From contig JAUZTG010000050.1 in NCBI GenBank assembly GCA_030734395.1, forward strand, positions 124,001-188,000: DNA of 64,000 nucleotides, in the 5' to 3' direction. Made by a program: the position numbers and the translations under genes. The stretch comes from Sarocladium kiliense (Eukaryota; Ascomycota; Sordariomycetes; Hypocreales; Sarocladiaceae). Positions 1-9,883 of this stretch are shown piece after piece (position 1 is the stretch's first letter; each line of letters starts with the position of its first letter). Below the pieces are notes generated by a model. That model ran no database searches and was not told the origin of the DNA. It saw nothing but the letters and a program-made list of their open reading frames with translations.

Positions 1-101
1 GAGCAATGAAGAAAAGGGCTTTAATGTACAAAAGCCAGGACACCGGACATCTTCGTCCAATATAAAACGTCAGTCATGTGGACATCTGACAATCACCCCA
101 A

Positions 102-656
102 GTGACCACATCTACACCAAACCGCTTGAGTGACTGCATTCACACATCGAGTACCACCTCGTACACGATGAAGTACACAAAGACCCCTACTTTGGACGTG
201 CGTCCGTCGCCCTTTCTCTTTTCTTTCACTCATCCTCCTCCAAAGACACCTGAACCGGCTGCCACCAAGGGCGAGGACGCAACATCCTCAGTGATTGATG
301 ATATAGTCGCCCGTATTCAGCCTTATCACGACCGCGAGAGATTCATCAACGAGGAGCAGGATGATGAATCTGAGGGTAAAGCTGACGAGATCCTAGAATC
401 CTACCATGAAAGGGAAGCATATCAATCCGAGTTGGAGCAGAGCCTTGAAGCTGAGTTACAAACGTTGAAAGAACGACGCGGAGTCCTCGAGAAGGCAATT
501 CGCATCCTGCAAGACAACCTGGCATCCATTGATTGCCAATATGAACGGTCTCAGGAAAGGGCTCGAGCGCAGACAAAGCTAAACAGTATGGGAAAATGGT
601 CAGATCTCGAAGAGTATCGTCGGAATATGGTCGAGAGACATCTGTCTCGTATCTGA
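102..656 (+). CDS. Hypothetical coiled-coil protein
   Basis: Open frame of 184 codons with no family I recognise. The first part is Ser/Thr/Pro-rich; the second half is charged and Glu/Lys/Arg-rich with heptad-like spacing, so a coiled coil is likely. A second in-frame ATG at 168 is a plausible alternative start. Directly after its stop another plus-strand frame stays open to 814 and looks like sensible protein (acidic, Trp-containing), so the true gene may run on through a frameshift or an unseen short intron. It faces the ABC transporter remnant tail to tail. It resembles only in general character the coiled-coil gene at 27894-28582. Function unknown. Confidence 0.45.
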   Translation: MTTSTPNRLSDCIHTSSTTSYTMKYTKTPTLDVRPSPFLFSFTHPPPKTPEPAATKGEDATSSVIDDIVARIQPYHDRERFINEEQDDESEGKADEILESYHEREAYQSELEQSLEAELQTLKERRGVLEKAIRILQDNLASIDCQYERSQERARAQTKLNSMGKWSDLEEYRRNMVERHLSRI

Positions 657-784
657 GAGATGACGAGTTCGTCTGGGACATTGTGTCTGATGAAGCCAAG
701 TGTCCAGGGACCATAATACGTAACAGATGGGAAGACCTCCGCCTGGAGCACGCCAAGGGCTTCACCCTTTCGTATATGGCAACC

Positions 785-3489
785 TCAGTAAGCCTCAGCG
801 TTAAGCCTCATTGAGTCACTTGCCGCTTCAGGAGGAACGCCATGATCATGCTTCTTGGTATTCATCCCAGAGCGGTAGCTCCCGTAAGAAGTAAGCCCGT
901 TCTTTCCAGTGTAACTGTCCCAGAGCTCCGCGTACATGCCCTTCCTCTTCCGCAGCTCGACATGTGTGCCGGCCTCGCTGAGAACCACACAGCCTTCGTC
1001 GTCCTTTCCGGAAACAAAAATCATGTCCGCGTTCATAATCGACCCCAGCCTATGTCTATAGAGCAGATCAGCCATTTGTAGATATCTCAAGGGCAGTGTT
1101 GTAGGGACGTACGCAACAATAACCTTCGTCGCTTTAGGCAGCCTTCTTTGAATGCAGCTCTTTACCTTAGCTTCAGTCTTCGCATCTAGAGCGCTTGTCG
1201 CCTCGTCAAGGAGGAGGACATCTGGTTTCGATAACAATATGCGTGCTAACGCGAGCAGCTGCCTTTGCCCTCCCGAAAGATTCCTAAGAGAAGAATGAGC
1301 AGGTTGCGGTAGTAATGACAACGCATATTACCAACTTTGCATCGGCCTCCATGCGTTCATGGTACTGTTGCGGACGTCTCATTATCTCATCGTGCAGCCC
1401 TATATCTTTTGCAACGTCGTAGACTTCTTGAACGGAGGCCTCTGGACATCCGTATGAGATGTTGCCGAAGAAGGTACCTGGGAAGAAGTGTGGACTTTGG
1501 GACATGTAGGCGATATGTCTTGTCAACCTGAATAGCCATATCAGTGAGCAGATTTATACTTTTTTCATCCAATATGCCAGAGCTTACTCTTCTTTTTGAA
1601 CTCTCTTGAGATCTTGTCCATCAATCTGAACACTGCCCTTCTCAGGCTCATACGTCCGCGACATAACGTCAAGAACGGTAGTCTTTCCGACGCCAGATGA
1701 CCCTACTATCGCCGTAGTTTTCCCCGGCTCAAAAGCTAGGCTGAAGTTTCGGAACACTACTTTGCCCGTTTCCAACTTCGATTTGTACCGGAAGGTTATA
1801 TTTTCCAGCTGAACTCGGCCTTCGTTTATCTTCAGATCCTCTGTGCCATACGTCATGCTGCTCTTTTGCAGCATAAGTGTACGAAGACGATCAGCAGGGT
1901 ACAGATGCTGCCATAACTTCTGTGGTAGATCCATGAAACTGTCTAAAACATCTGTGAGGACGAGGGAATATCCTTGAAAGGCCATGGCAACATAGGGATC
2001 TCTACTACTAGCAGTGTAGAGAACGACCAGGTACTGCGCTTCTTGGGAGCTGATGACGCTGAGAAGCTGCGAGAGACCGTGAGTAAGCATTTGTAACACA
2101 TGATTCCATGCGTGGAGGTCTTCCAGTTCTTTCAAGCGTTTTTTGTAAATGCTGACTTCGCGATCAATTTGACCAGAATGAAGAACTGTACGCCAACCGC
2201 GAATGACGCTATGTCGATTCTCATCAATCTTAAGTTGGAGATTCGCAGACTCCTCTTGGAGTAATTGTTGACGTTCCCGGAGAAGATTGTATATTAAACG
2301 CCTCGATGCAACACCTAATGCCAGCACCATGCAGATTGGCAATCCGGTCGAGCACAGGATCCTCCTGACTGATCCAATAGCCAAGATAATATTTGGGACA
2401 AGATCCCGAATGAGGTCGTCCAGTATCTCTAGACTCTCAATGCCCAAATCAGCAGCACCAGCGATTTGCGTCGAGTCTATCGTGCCGTGAAACGTCGCGT
2501 CGTTGTTCATCACAAATTCGTGGATCCTGAATAGCGCGTGCGTTTCTCGAGAACGCTTGAATGCCATCCATGTGACGTCTTGCCACCCTGCAATACCAGT
2601 GCCACCACTCAATAAGATCAGGGCTCCACGGAGTCTGAGTGGCTTGTTCATAAGACTCAGGTTGTCTTCCTTGATAGCCTGGATCATGCTCAGGTTGTAT
2701 TGAGCCATAACTTCAGTCGTCCAAAGTCTAAAGTATGTTCGAAGACCCAACAAGCAGAGAGAAGCTGCAAGTAGGCCCCAAGAGTCTTTGGGGACAATCC
2801 AATCTCTGAAGATCATGAAACTCTTAATCCATGGCCATGTGCCCCCAACCGCGCGTATCTCGCTTCTGGTGCTGTGCTGATGAGAATCCGGAGTTCCGTT
2901 AACGCTTGATGTAGTGGGCTGCTCATCTGCGTCGTCTCCCAGGCGGATAGAACCCACACGGTTGTGCAGTAGGAAAAGAGAAAAAGAGCAGATCGTAAAG
3001 AACAGACGCAAACCGGGTGCGACTAAGCTGACTGAACCAAGCAGGTCCAGTGGAGCCATTAGGTTGACGCTGAACAGGCTGAGAGTATCACAGAGGAGCA
3101 TTAGGGACCAGGTCCCTATTATGGAATGCCAGGCTGGGTCGTCATCTTCCTGCAAAAGCTTTCCAATATGCGCAATAAGGATCAGGATAAAGGCGAATGG
3201 AGTCATCAACGTGATGGTGTTGAGGCTCTTTATCTCATGAACGATGATCGCAACAAACTCAGCCGTCCACGAGGCTAGCAAGAGCGTGAGGAACCATAAG
3301 TGAGGTGTAAGAGAACGCGATGATCGCAACAAACTCAGCCGTCAACAAGGCTAGCAAGAGCGTGAGGAACCATAAGTGAGGTGTAAGAGAACGCGGGCGG
3401 TATTCAGTCTTGAGAAGGGGGGCGCATAAGATGCACAGAGGAGCAAAAACAGCAGCAATAATAGCCTTGCCGGCCGCCAGAGAGGACAT
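785..3489 (-). pseudogene. HMT1-type ABC half transporter, N-terminus disrupted by a tandem duplication
   Basis: ATP-binding cassette half transporter (membrane domain followed by nucleotide-binding domain) resembling fungal HMT1/ABCB6-like proteins, which move glutathione conjugates or metals across internal membranes. Seen in order: several hydrophobic N-terminal helices, a six-helix-type membrane domain, Walker A GSSGVGKT, Q-loop MSQ, signature LSGGQRQ, Walker B VLLLDEATSALD, and an H-loop AHR. Exons on the minus strand are about 3489-1588, 1527-1336, 1283-1113 and 1055-785; introns are 1528-1587, 1284-1335 and 1056-1112. The last intron is 57 nt without a stop and hides the H-loop if left unspliced. 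A 76-bp tandem duplication at 3242-3393 shifts the frame in the first hydrophobic segments. Ignoring one copy, the exons sum to 2460 nt, divisible by three. A shorter product from an internal ATG cannot be excluded. Confidence 0.8.
3242..3393. repeat. 76-bp direct tandem duplication inside the ABC transporter gene
   Basis: Two adjacent near-identical 76-bp units start at 3242 and 3318; they differ at two or three positions (for example gtccacgag against gtcaacaag). As 76 is not a multiple of three, the duplication shifts the reading frame, and the same peptide (SLTPHLWFLTLLLA) is encoded twice in two different frames. Confidence 0.95.
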
Positions 3490-3499
3490 TGTGAGCACC

Positions 3500-4290
3500 C
3501 TGATGAATTGATTGATAGGTTCTGAAGAAGCAAACTAGCCTAACCTTGAGCTCTAAATACAGGAGCGGACATAACAGTACCAGACTGAGGAGGACAGCAG
3601 AGCCGCAGCGAGCCTGGCCGCTTTCCAGTCAAAGAGCCGCATACAGGGTGCTCGGCCTGCATGGGACCCATGGTACCAACCAACCAGGGGGAGGGCGTGT
3701 ATTAATCAAAAGTGCAGAGGACGTAGATGACGTTCTTCTCTAGCGTTGCAGCCGCCATGTAACCTCCATGCAGATATCTGTGCCGGTGACCAGTGCCTAC
3801 AAGTCCCTGAGCCCACGAGAATCCTTCTTGTGAGTGAAGGAACCTCACCCCGCTTAAGGCTGATCTTGACCTTTACAATGGCAAACGCCGACCGCAGATG
3901 TGTAAGCAATTCCAAAGCTCACTCATATACTAAGTTACTTATTCAGAGCTGTGTCATTATGGCAATCTAACTGATGCGGAACATAAGAAGTGCAAAGGAC
4001 CTCTCAATACAGGAAGGTGTCTAGAAAAATGTCTGGTGTATTGTTCTAAGAACGACATACCCTTGCAGCACTGTATATGTCATGATAACCACCTAAACTT
4101 GTTGCGCGTGTCCTCAGAAGCTCTTCGTATTGATTTATGCATGTCAGAAGAGCAGACCCGTCTCTCACATCACGACATCTCTTTGACCGCCTTCTTTCCT
4201 ATATGGACCGAATGCAGCTCGAGTGCATGTCTTTGAACATATGTATCTACACACCTTTGGATTAGGATCTCATACATGAGATCAGAAGTC
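3500..4290. other. Intergenic, no gene recognised
   Basis: Only short overlapping frames without recognisable protein character. It would hold the promoter of the ABC gene and the 3' side of the small gene at 4308. I see no repeat or RNA gene here. Confidence 0.5.
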
Positions 4291-4307
4291 TTAGAAACTT
4301 ACGGATG

Positions 4308-4478
4308 CTAAGTAGGGCTTTTCGACATGCCAGTGCAGGCCTTGCAGTGGTGTGCCTGGCAGTGCTTGCATTCGTATATAGCCCATTGAGGTCCACGGAG
4401 GCAGACTTGGCAATGCCACTGGACAAGGGTGGTGTCCGACTTGATGAGGTTGTAGATATGGAGGCAACTGATCGCCAT
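4308..4478 (-). CDS. Small Cys-rich, possibly zinc-binding protein
   Basis: A 56-codon frame from an ATG at 4478; the frame is open further upstream but has no earlier ATG. The end carries closely spaced cysteines and histidines, C-x2-C, then C-x2-C, then H-H-C-x2-C, preceded by Trp. That looks like a small zinc ribbon of the kind seen in short fungal Cys-rich proteins. Upstream hydrophobic residues could be a helix or part of a missed exon. No family assigned; the short length makes this uncertain. Confidence 0.35.
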   Translation of the reverse strand: MAISCLHIYNLIKSDTTLVQWHCQVCLRGPQWAIYECKHCQAHHCKACTGMSKSPT

Positions 4479-4828
4479 TGCGGCTGCTGGTAAAGGGAGG
4501 AAGAAAACCGTTAAAGTGAAGGCTTTGTTGCCACAGCAAATGGAGCGAATCGGTGGTTTTATACTAAGGCCTGGGGAATTATGTAGATCGTATGTCTCAG
4601 GAGTTTGAGCTTCGGTCTGCACTCGGAAATCCGCAATTTTGGAACTTTTAGGTCAAAGGAGGACTTTTACTACGGCTAGGAGTCCTATGTCTAGAACCTA
4701 TGGCCCCGGCTTAGCACGCTCAGAAGGTTGGCTTCCTCAAGTAAAGTCTCAAGTCGGACAGCTTCCTACGAGCGCAATACGTGCCCGTACTCGTCGAATC
4801 CAGAGTTGCAAAGTCTATTTCCGGTAAA

Positions 4829-7014
4829 TCAACGAAGGTGTAATGCTGTTTCAACTTTTCTTGGATCGAGTCCACTAGTGGGTCCATGGGCGATGTCCTG
4901 CATCATGATAGTCAGACCAAGAGCAGCATATGGTGCCAGAGGTGCATACCCGTTCATCCACACCATTGCTGCCGGCATGGCTAAATCCATCACGATTGCT
5001 CGCACTGGTGCGCTGGCTGCAATAGTGATAACGATGCTCTCATCGTCCACTTCTAAGAATCCGGAGGGGTCCTCCAAAACTTGGATCCCCTGGCGACCAT
5101 AAATGCTCTTCTCGGTTTCATGATATTCGGGGTCCTGTGAGATGCACTGGATCCTCTTTCCTTTCTCACAGAGAAGCTCTCGCAGCAAAACCAGCAAATC
5201 GTGCTGTATGGGACACGTCCAAGTTCGGTGAATGGAATCGCCTATAGCACAGGATCCAAGCCCGAACCCTATGACTTTTGTGACCTTGGCAGGAAAGTTG
5301 GCACTATTAAGGGTGGCTTGCATCTCCTGAAAGCTGCTAGACCTTCGCCATTCGGTTTGCTGGCTCTGAATATGGATCAGGAGATCATCTTCCTGGAACC
5401 ATGGCTTGAAGGCTTGGTCTTCGCGGACGAGCTGTGGATCGAGGTCTTCAACGCGCTGAAGCAATATGGGAACTGCGCTCAATTCGTCGTCACTTTCGCT
5501 TCGTAACGAGGGATCGCAAGCGTGGTACAGAATGTAAATGGGACTAGGACAGCGTAAGTACGACTTTCCGCGGTGTTGAGCGGTCGCTTACCCAGGGCAG
5601 TCAGCAAGGCTTTCCACCTCATATGATATCTCCTTCCCATCGACAGTCGATGTTGCAATCTGATGTCGAACATCTGGCTCAGCTCTGCACTTCTCTCGGA
5701 CCCGGATAATGGAGCGAAGAGCGTCCCTTGTGAAGATGGGATCTCGTCTCACCAGGGCTTCCTGACAGGGACCGCGCACAAGGTCAAAGCTTGGAAGTTG
5801 GATAGCGCCCACTGATCTTGAACCTGGTGGCATATGTACAGTTTCAACTGATGTAGATGGGTCCATGCCCTGATTGGTATCGTGCACTGTCCCTGTTCTC
5901 AAACTAGGTGGGAGGCTTGGGGCCTTGGGATACGGCCGGGCCACAAACATGTCTGTGCTCAATCAATCACTGCGCTTTCTCCGAGTCAAGGTCAAATCAC
6001 TTACAGCTGCCACCGTTTCCAATTCTTCTAGCAACCGTAGACAGACCTCCAAGCCGAAAACACTCGGAAACGTAATCCACGAGATATCTTCGTGAAGTGA
6101 AGTATGTCATCTGATCTCCTTCTGCAAAGTACCCGCCTGACCATGGGATATTGATTCTTGCCGTGAAGACACAGACATGGCGTATTGAGGTTTTGTCCTG
6201 CATCCATTGCTTTCTCAGTGACCAGCGTTCTTTCCATGGACCTGAGAGACCTAAAAGCCTGTCGCAAGACTGGAACCCGCCTTCGATGAAGGGATCGAAC
6301 TGTTGGCTACTGAATGCAGCTGCCATCTTGTTTATATCGGTGTTGCAGTCCTGCCCCACGATCATCATGTCGTTTTCCCTCAGTAACCTCCGAAAGGAGA
6401 GAACGACATCCGCAGAGAAAGCCTGACTGATTGAGATCGTGGATCCCATTGCCCATATGACCTTTTGGGTTGGCACAGCTCTGATATACTCTTTCGCCAT
6501 CTCGATTGTGCCCCATATGCCGCTGACGCAGACGTACTCGAATTTTTGACTTTGTAGCCGGGCGATTGCTCTTTCCAGGGCGTTTCGTGAGACATCAACG
6601 CATATATAGCTGCAGAAGGTGTGTTGTGCTTCGAGGGCGTGCAGGAGTGTCTCTGTTTTGCTGCCATCTCTAGACCGTGTAAGCTGCAAGTCCACAAGGT
6701 TCGAATACTACTTACGCTGCACCCATATCTAGTACTACTGCACCATCTAACACGTCCTGTGTTAGTTCTTGCGCATTCTCGCACAGAAACGACTTTTCCT
6801 CCACTGTTTGGTACCATCCCGGTTGGCTACTGGCGTCCAACCATCTCAAACATCCCTCATCGTTGTATGCTGATTCCTTGGGCAACTCGCTGTGACTGGC
6901 GAAACTCTGAAGTATAAGTCGCTCGAGCTGTTCCCCCAACCGACTACCACCAAGGTCCTGTATTTCGCCAGGCCGTGGAGGAGCCCATCCTGAGTCCATT
7001 GTTGTCAATGTCAT
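4829..7014 (-). CDS. Fusion: EgtD-like SAM methyltransferase + SRR1-like domain
   Basis: Four exons, 7014-6716, 6669-6005, 5952-5592 and 5498-4829, with canonical introns (46, 52 and 93 nt); total 1995 nt, 664 residues, open throughout. Residues ~1-335 match the histidine-specific methyltransferase family (EgtD / fungal dimethylallyltryptophan N-methyltransferase type): an N-terminal YNDEG...YYQT-like segment, a glycine motif VVLDMGAADGSKT, and a closing strand SYMFVARP that is completed only by splicing exon 2 to exon 3. The linker is Pro/Ser-rich. Residues ~430-664 match SRR1-like domain proteins (VIGFGLGS, SQDPEY, a FLEVDDESIVITIA-like strand). EgtD-type enzymes methylate histidine or related amino acids in ergothioneine or alkaloid pathways; SRR1-like domains have no firm biochemical role. 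Substrate unknown. Two separate genes are possible, but the GTAAGT donor replaces any good stop between the parts. Confidence 0.78.
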
Positions 7015-7293
7015 TTATGGATAACGCTTCTGGTTCTGTGACGCTTGTATGTTGAATGGATATCCAACATCATCGAGGGGGTGAGGAGGCGGGGGGAAGG
7101 GAATGACGTTCCACCAACTAAGGTCGGCATCTGCTCTATATGTGGGACAGGAATTCTGCTAATAGCTAATGCTGAGGGGATCTGACAGGCGGAAGGAAGG
7201 AGTAGCACATATCGGGAAATTCGAATGTATTGTCTGGATAATCACTGTCATTTTCTTGGGTGTGCTATGCTTGTGGAGAGGACTTGTCCAACA

Positions 7294-7733
7294 TCAAGGA
7301 ATGCGCGGCAACTTCGCAACCAGTTCCTCCATTCTAACTACACGGCGAGTGAACTCCTGAAGGAGATCATCTTCAACCTCCTGGAACAAAGCAAAGTCTT
7401 CGACTTTGTCCGAACCTGGGAGCTCTCCTCCTTTGGAAAGGCACCCTAGGAATCCTTCCAGCTGATGTGTACTTGGGTGCCTGGAATCGACTACGGAGAC
7501 GTCAGCATCGTGTTATGTGGAAATGGGATAAGAAGCTCACGTTGTTGTAGCGTTTCCTTAGCCCAGATAAGAATGTCCTCAGTAGTGTCAGGATGTTCAA
7601 GGAGGCCATGCCATCTCGAACGCTGTATCGACAGAAGATCGAAGCCACACTCTCTTTTTGCCTTGTCCCAAGGATCCTCCCTTTTCCCTCCCCCGCAGAC
7701 CGGTTCGTCTTGCATGGCTTGATTGTTTGCCAT
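7294..7733 (-). CDS. Hypothetical protein, 129 aa
   Basis: Two exons, 7733-7541 and 7490-7294, around a 50-nt intron (GTGAGC...CCGTAG); 390 nt in total, in frame, ending in TGA. The product is hydrophilic and acidic, with a Leu/Glu-rich C-terminal half that may form helices. I recognise no domain. It lies about 280 bp upstream of the EgtD-SRR1 fusion on the same strand. Confidence 0.45.
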
Positions 7734-8142
7734 ATCAAGTGATCTTTGACGCAGAGTAATAAGCCTGTGATTGCCAGGCAGTCAATGTGAAGGTGGCTAG
7801 AGATTGTTCACCGAAAACGGTAAGTCTCAAACAGCTGTCCAGTGAGACTGGGTCAATTGCCACGACGGAGGGGATGTCGAAGCCGCGAAGATGGTGGCGA
7901 CAGAAGAGATGTATACCATATACTTATAGTCCTTTATCCATGTAGCCGGCCAGGGGGCAACGTCGCAGGTTCAGCATTATCCCGTTGTGACTGATTGTGG
8001 ATGTCGAAGCAAGGCCGGACAACACATTTTACGGACGCTGGAATGGAGAAATGCGAGTTGGTGGAGCTGAGGAGTCGGTGTGTAGCTATCATAAGCCACA
8101 GGGGTTGTACGAACTTCCAACATATTCTGAGCTCCTTGCATC

Positions 8143-8553
8143 ATGAGTGCCTTGGGAGAGGCTGCCAAAGTGTACAGCGCTTCAAGCCTGGAACCCACAG
8201 AACTACATAATCTCCGATAGACTATCTTCGGCGCAGACTAAGATTGCATTGAGTCAATCGTCTTCATCTCTACCTCCTGGTGCCGTGGACATCTTCCAGT
8301 CGTATGCTCCATCATCCACCACGCTTGTGCCCCTTAAGAATGCTGAGAAAGATATATCGAAGAGAGCCGTAGCTCGGTATAGGCTCGAGATCGAAGCTGC
8401 GTAGATGGCCAAATCAGTGGTTCAATGTGCCAAAACCTCGCAAAGCCGGGTCCAACCACGATTAATGCCCCCTCCCACCCCGGAGTGTTGAGTCGGACGG
8501 TCGCTTCGATGGCCGGAACTGATCGATGGGGTCCAACTCAAGTCGACGTTTAG
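8143..8553 (+). pseudogene. Broken copy of the 140-aa gene at 56200
   Basis: Collinear with the intact plus-strand gene at 56200-56622. Here the region after the first ~17 codons is shortened, which shifts the frame into a TAG at the start of the shared ctccgata stretch, and a second stop (TAG) stands where copy B has TAC near 8402. The middle segment with FQSYAPSSTTL and the ISKRAVARYRLEIEAA end is conserved. Its 3' end would overlap the convergent minus-strand gene at 8462. Function unknown. Confidence 0.6.
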
Positions 8554-9193
8554 TGACCTTAGACATATCCAGGGGTGTCTGCGGTCTCTTTATTTGTTGA
8601 ACTTTTTCTGAGTCCGTTTCTGAGGCTTGAAGGGTGGTTATTGTGGTGCCCAAGGTTGACTGAGTGCAATGGCCATTGGCGTATGCATGATGAGCATCCC
8701 CAGGTAAAGCTAGATCCTGTTTCTCCTCCACAAGAGGGACGAGCTGGTGTTTTGCTTCATTCCGGAGAGTTGTCAAGCTTTCGCACAGCTGGACAACGAA
8801 GTCACTACCTCCAACGTGAAGAAGGTCATCACGAATCGTATCCACCGTTTTCGAGACCAATTTCAATTGCTTCTCCAACTGTAGATATCTTGCCGGACGC
8901 TTCCGCCATTGTCCATTCCCTGGCAACTCCGTGCGATGCAGGATCTCTCTCATGGCCTCTTCCGGACTTGTATCCAGAAGCCGTCGCAATCTGTGTCCTG
9001 TCTCGTCGATAAATTTATCAAGCTCGTGTAGGGCCCTCATACCGTTTCCGTCATAGTCAACACCTTGGTCGTCCGTGGGGATATTGGGAATCTCCTGAAG
9101 CCGGTTATCCACGAGCCATTCGTCAAATGAGTTGATGATGTCCTCGAAGAAAGCTTTCGGGTTGGCGGGAACTCCGCGACGACTAGCTGCCAT
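8462..9193 (-). CDS. Cassette A gene 2, hypothetical protein 243 aa
   Basis: Single exon of 732 nt from ATG 9193. The paralogue at 56531-57262 has exactly the same length. N-terminus (GVPANPKAFF) and C-terminus (a Lys/Arg-rich TKRRLELD...FRPSKRP tail that could act as a nuclear signal) are well conserved between copies, while the middle ~100 residues differ a lot. The middle is predicted helical and charged. No known family. The frame is open upstream, but the two copies differ by an indel there, which supports starting at this ATG. Confidence 0.6.
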   Translation of the reverse strand: MAASRRGVPANPKAFFEDIINSFDEWLVDNRLQEIPNIPTDDQGVDYDGNGMRALHELDKFIDETGHRLRRLLDTSPEEAMREILHRTELPGNGQWRKRPARYLQLEKQLKLVSKTVDTIRDDLLHVGGSDFVVQLCESLTTLRNEAKHQLVPLVEEKQDLALPGDAHHAYANGHCTQSTLGTTITTLQASETDSEKVQQIKRPQTPLDMSKVTKRRLELDPIDQFRPSKRPSDSTLRGGRGH

Positions 9194-9249
9194 GATATTC
9201 GGTTGACAGATACCTCGGGCTCCCAGAGAACAGGTTGCCTTGAGTGTCT

Positions 9250-9660
9250 TCAGTATCTGCAGGTAAGAGAGTGGACATGGGGGACGTACCAATGCTCTTC
9301 AGAAGATGAGGATGAAAGAGAGGGCAGCGGGCGAAAAAGAAGATGAGAGGCTGGAAGCAAAGTGGCGGAGAACAAGTAGAAGACAGTGTCTAGCTCCTTG
9401 CGATCGAGCATAAGAACATTCAAGCAGATCCGACGCCAATGCGGGAGCAGGCACATAGGTTCGCGCTGCAATTGCGGCAGCTGATGGAACTGATCTAGCA
9501 GTTTCAGTGTGGCCTGCAGAGCGACGGAGGCTAGGGTGTCTTCAGTCGCCGCGTAGCACCAGCTCCGCATCAAGATCTGAGTCACTGGAAAGGGGCTCGA
9601 TGTGCATTGCTGCTGCCGGCGACGACGGTTCCTGATTTGAGTCGGTGTTGGAGTAGTCAT
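9250..9660 (-). CDS. Cassette A gene 1, hypothetical protein 136 aa
   Basis: Single exon from ATG 9660; the same length as the copy at 57321-57731, with only about nine residue differences by eye. The N-terminus is basic and Thr/Gln-rich (MTTPTPTQIRNRR), followed by helical segments rich in Leu, Cys and Trp (ILMRSWCYAATEDT, LLPHWRRICLNVL). No family recognised. A GTACGT donor-like site lies near the end and could mark an intron into the next gene, but joining there breaks the frame in both copies, so I leave it unspliced. It sits 224 bp past the stop of the large gene on the same strand. Confidence 0.55.
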   Translation of the reverse strand: MTTPTPTQIRNRRRRQQQCTSSPFPVTQILMRSWCYAATEDTLASVALQATLKLLDQFHQLPQLQREPMCLLPHWRRICLNVLMLDRKELDTVFYLFSATLLPASHLLFRPLPSLSSSSSEEHWYVPHVHSLTCRY

Positions 9661-9883
9661 TTTCTCGACACAGAAGTCACATGAGTTGAAGATTAGGAAG
9701 GAACAGAGTAGAGAGGGACTATCCAATGCTAAATATAAGGGTTCAACGTGATATATCCTGGTCAATTTGCCATCCCGGCCTGCAGGTTGGTCACACCTCT
9801 CACACACGTAGCTCATGCAAGATGGGACAGATATTCACACCGCTACACAGCTGCTGAGGATGGAAGAAGGAACAAATGAGTGA

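Noticed and set aside
9250..9300. Intron joining cassette gene 1 to gene 2
   Set aside because: GTACGT and CTGCAG sites exist, but joining gives a stop or wrong frame in both copies, and the copies differ by an indel just downstream.
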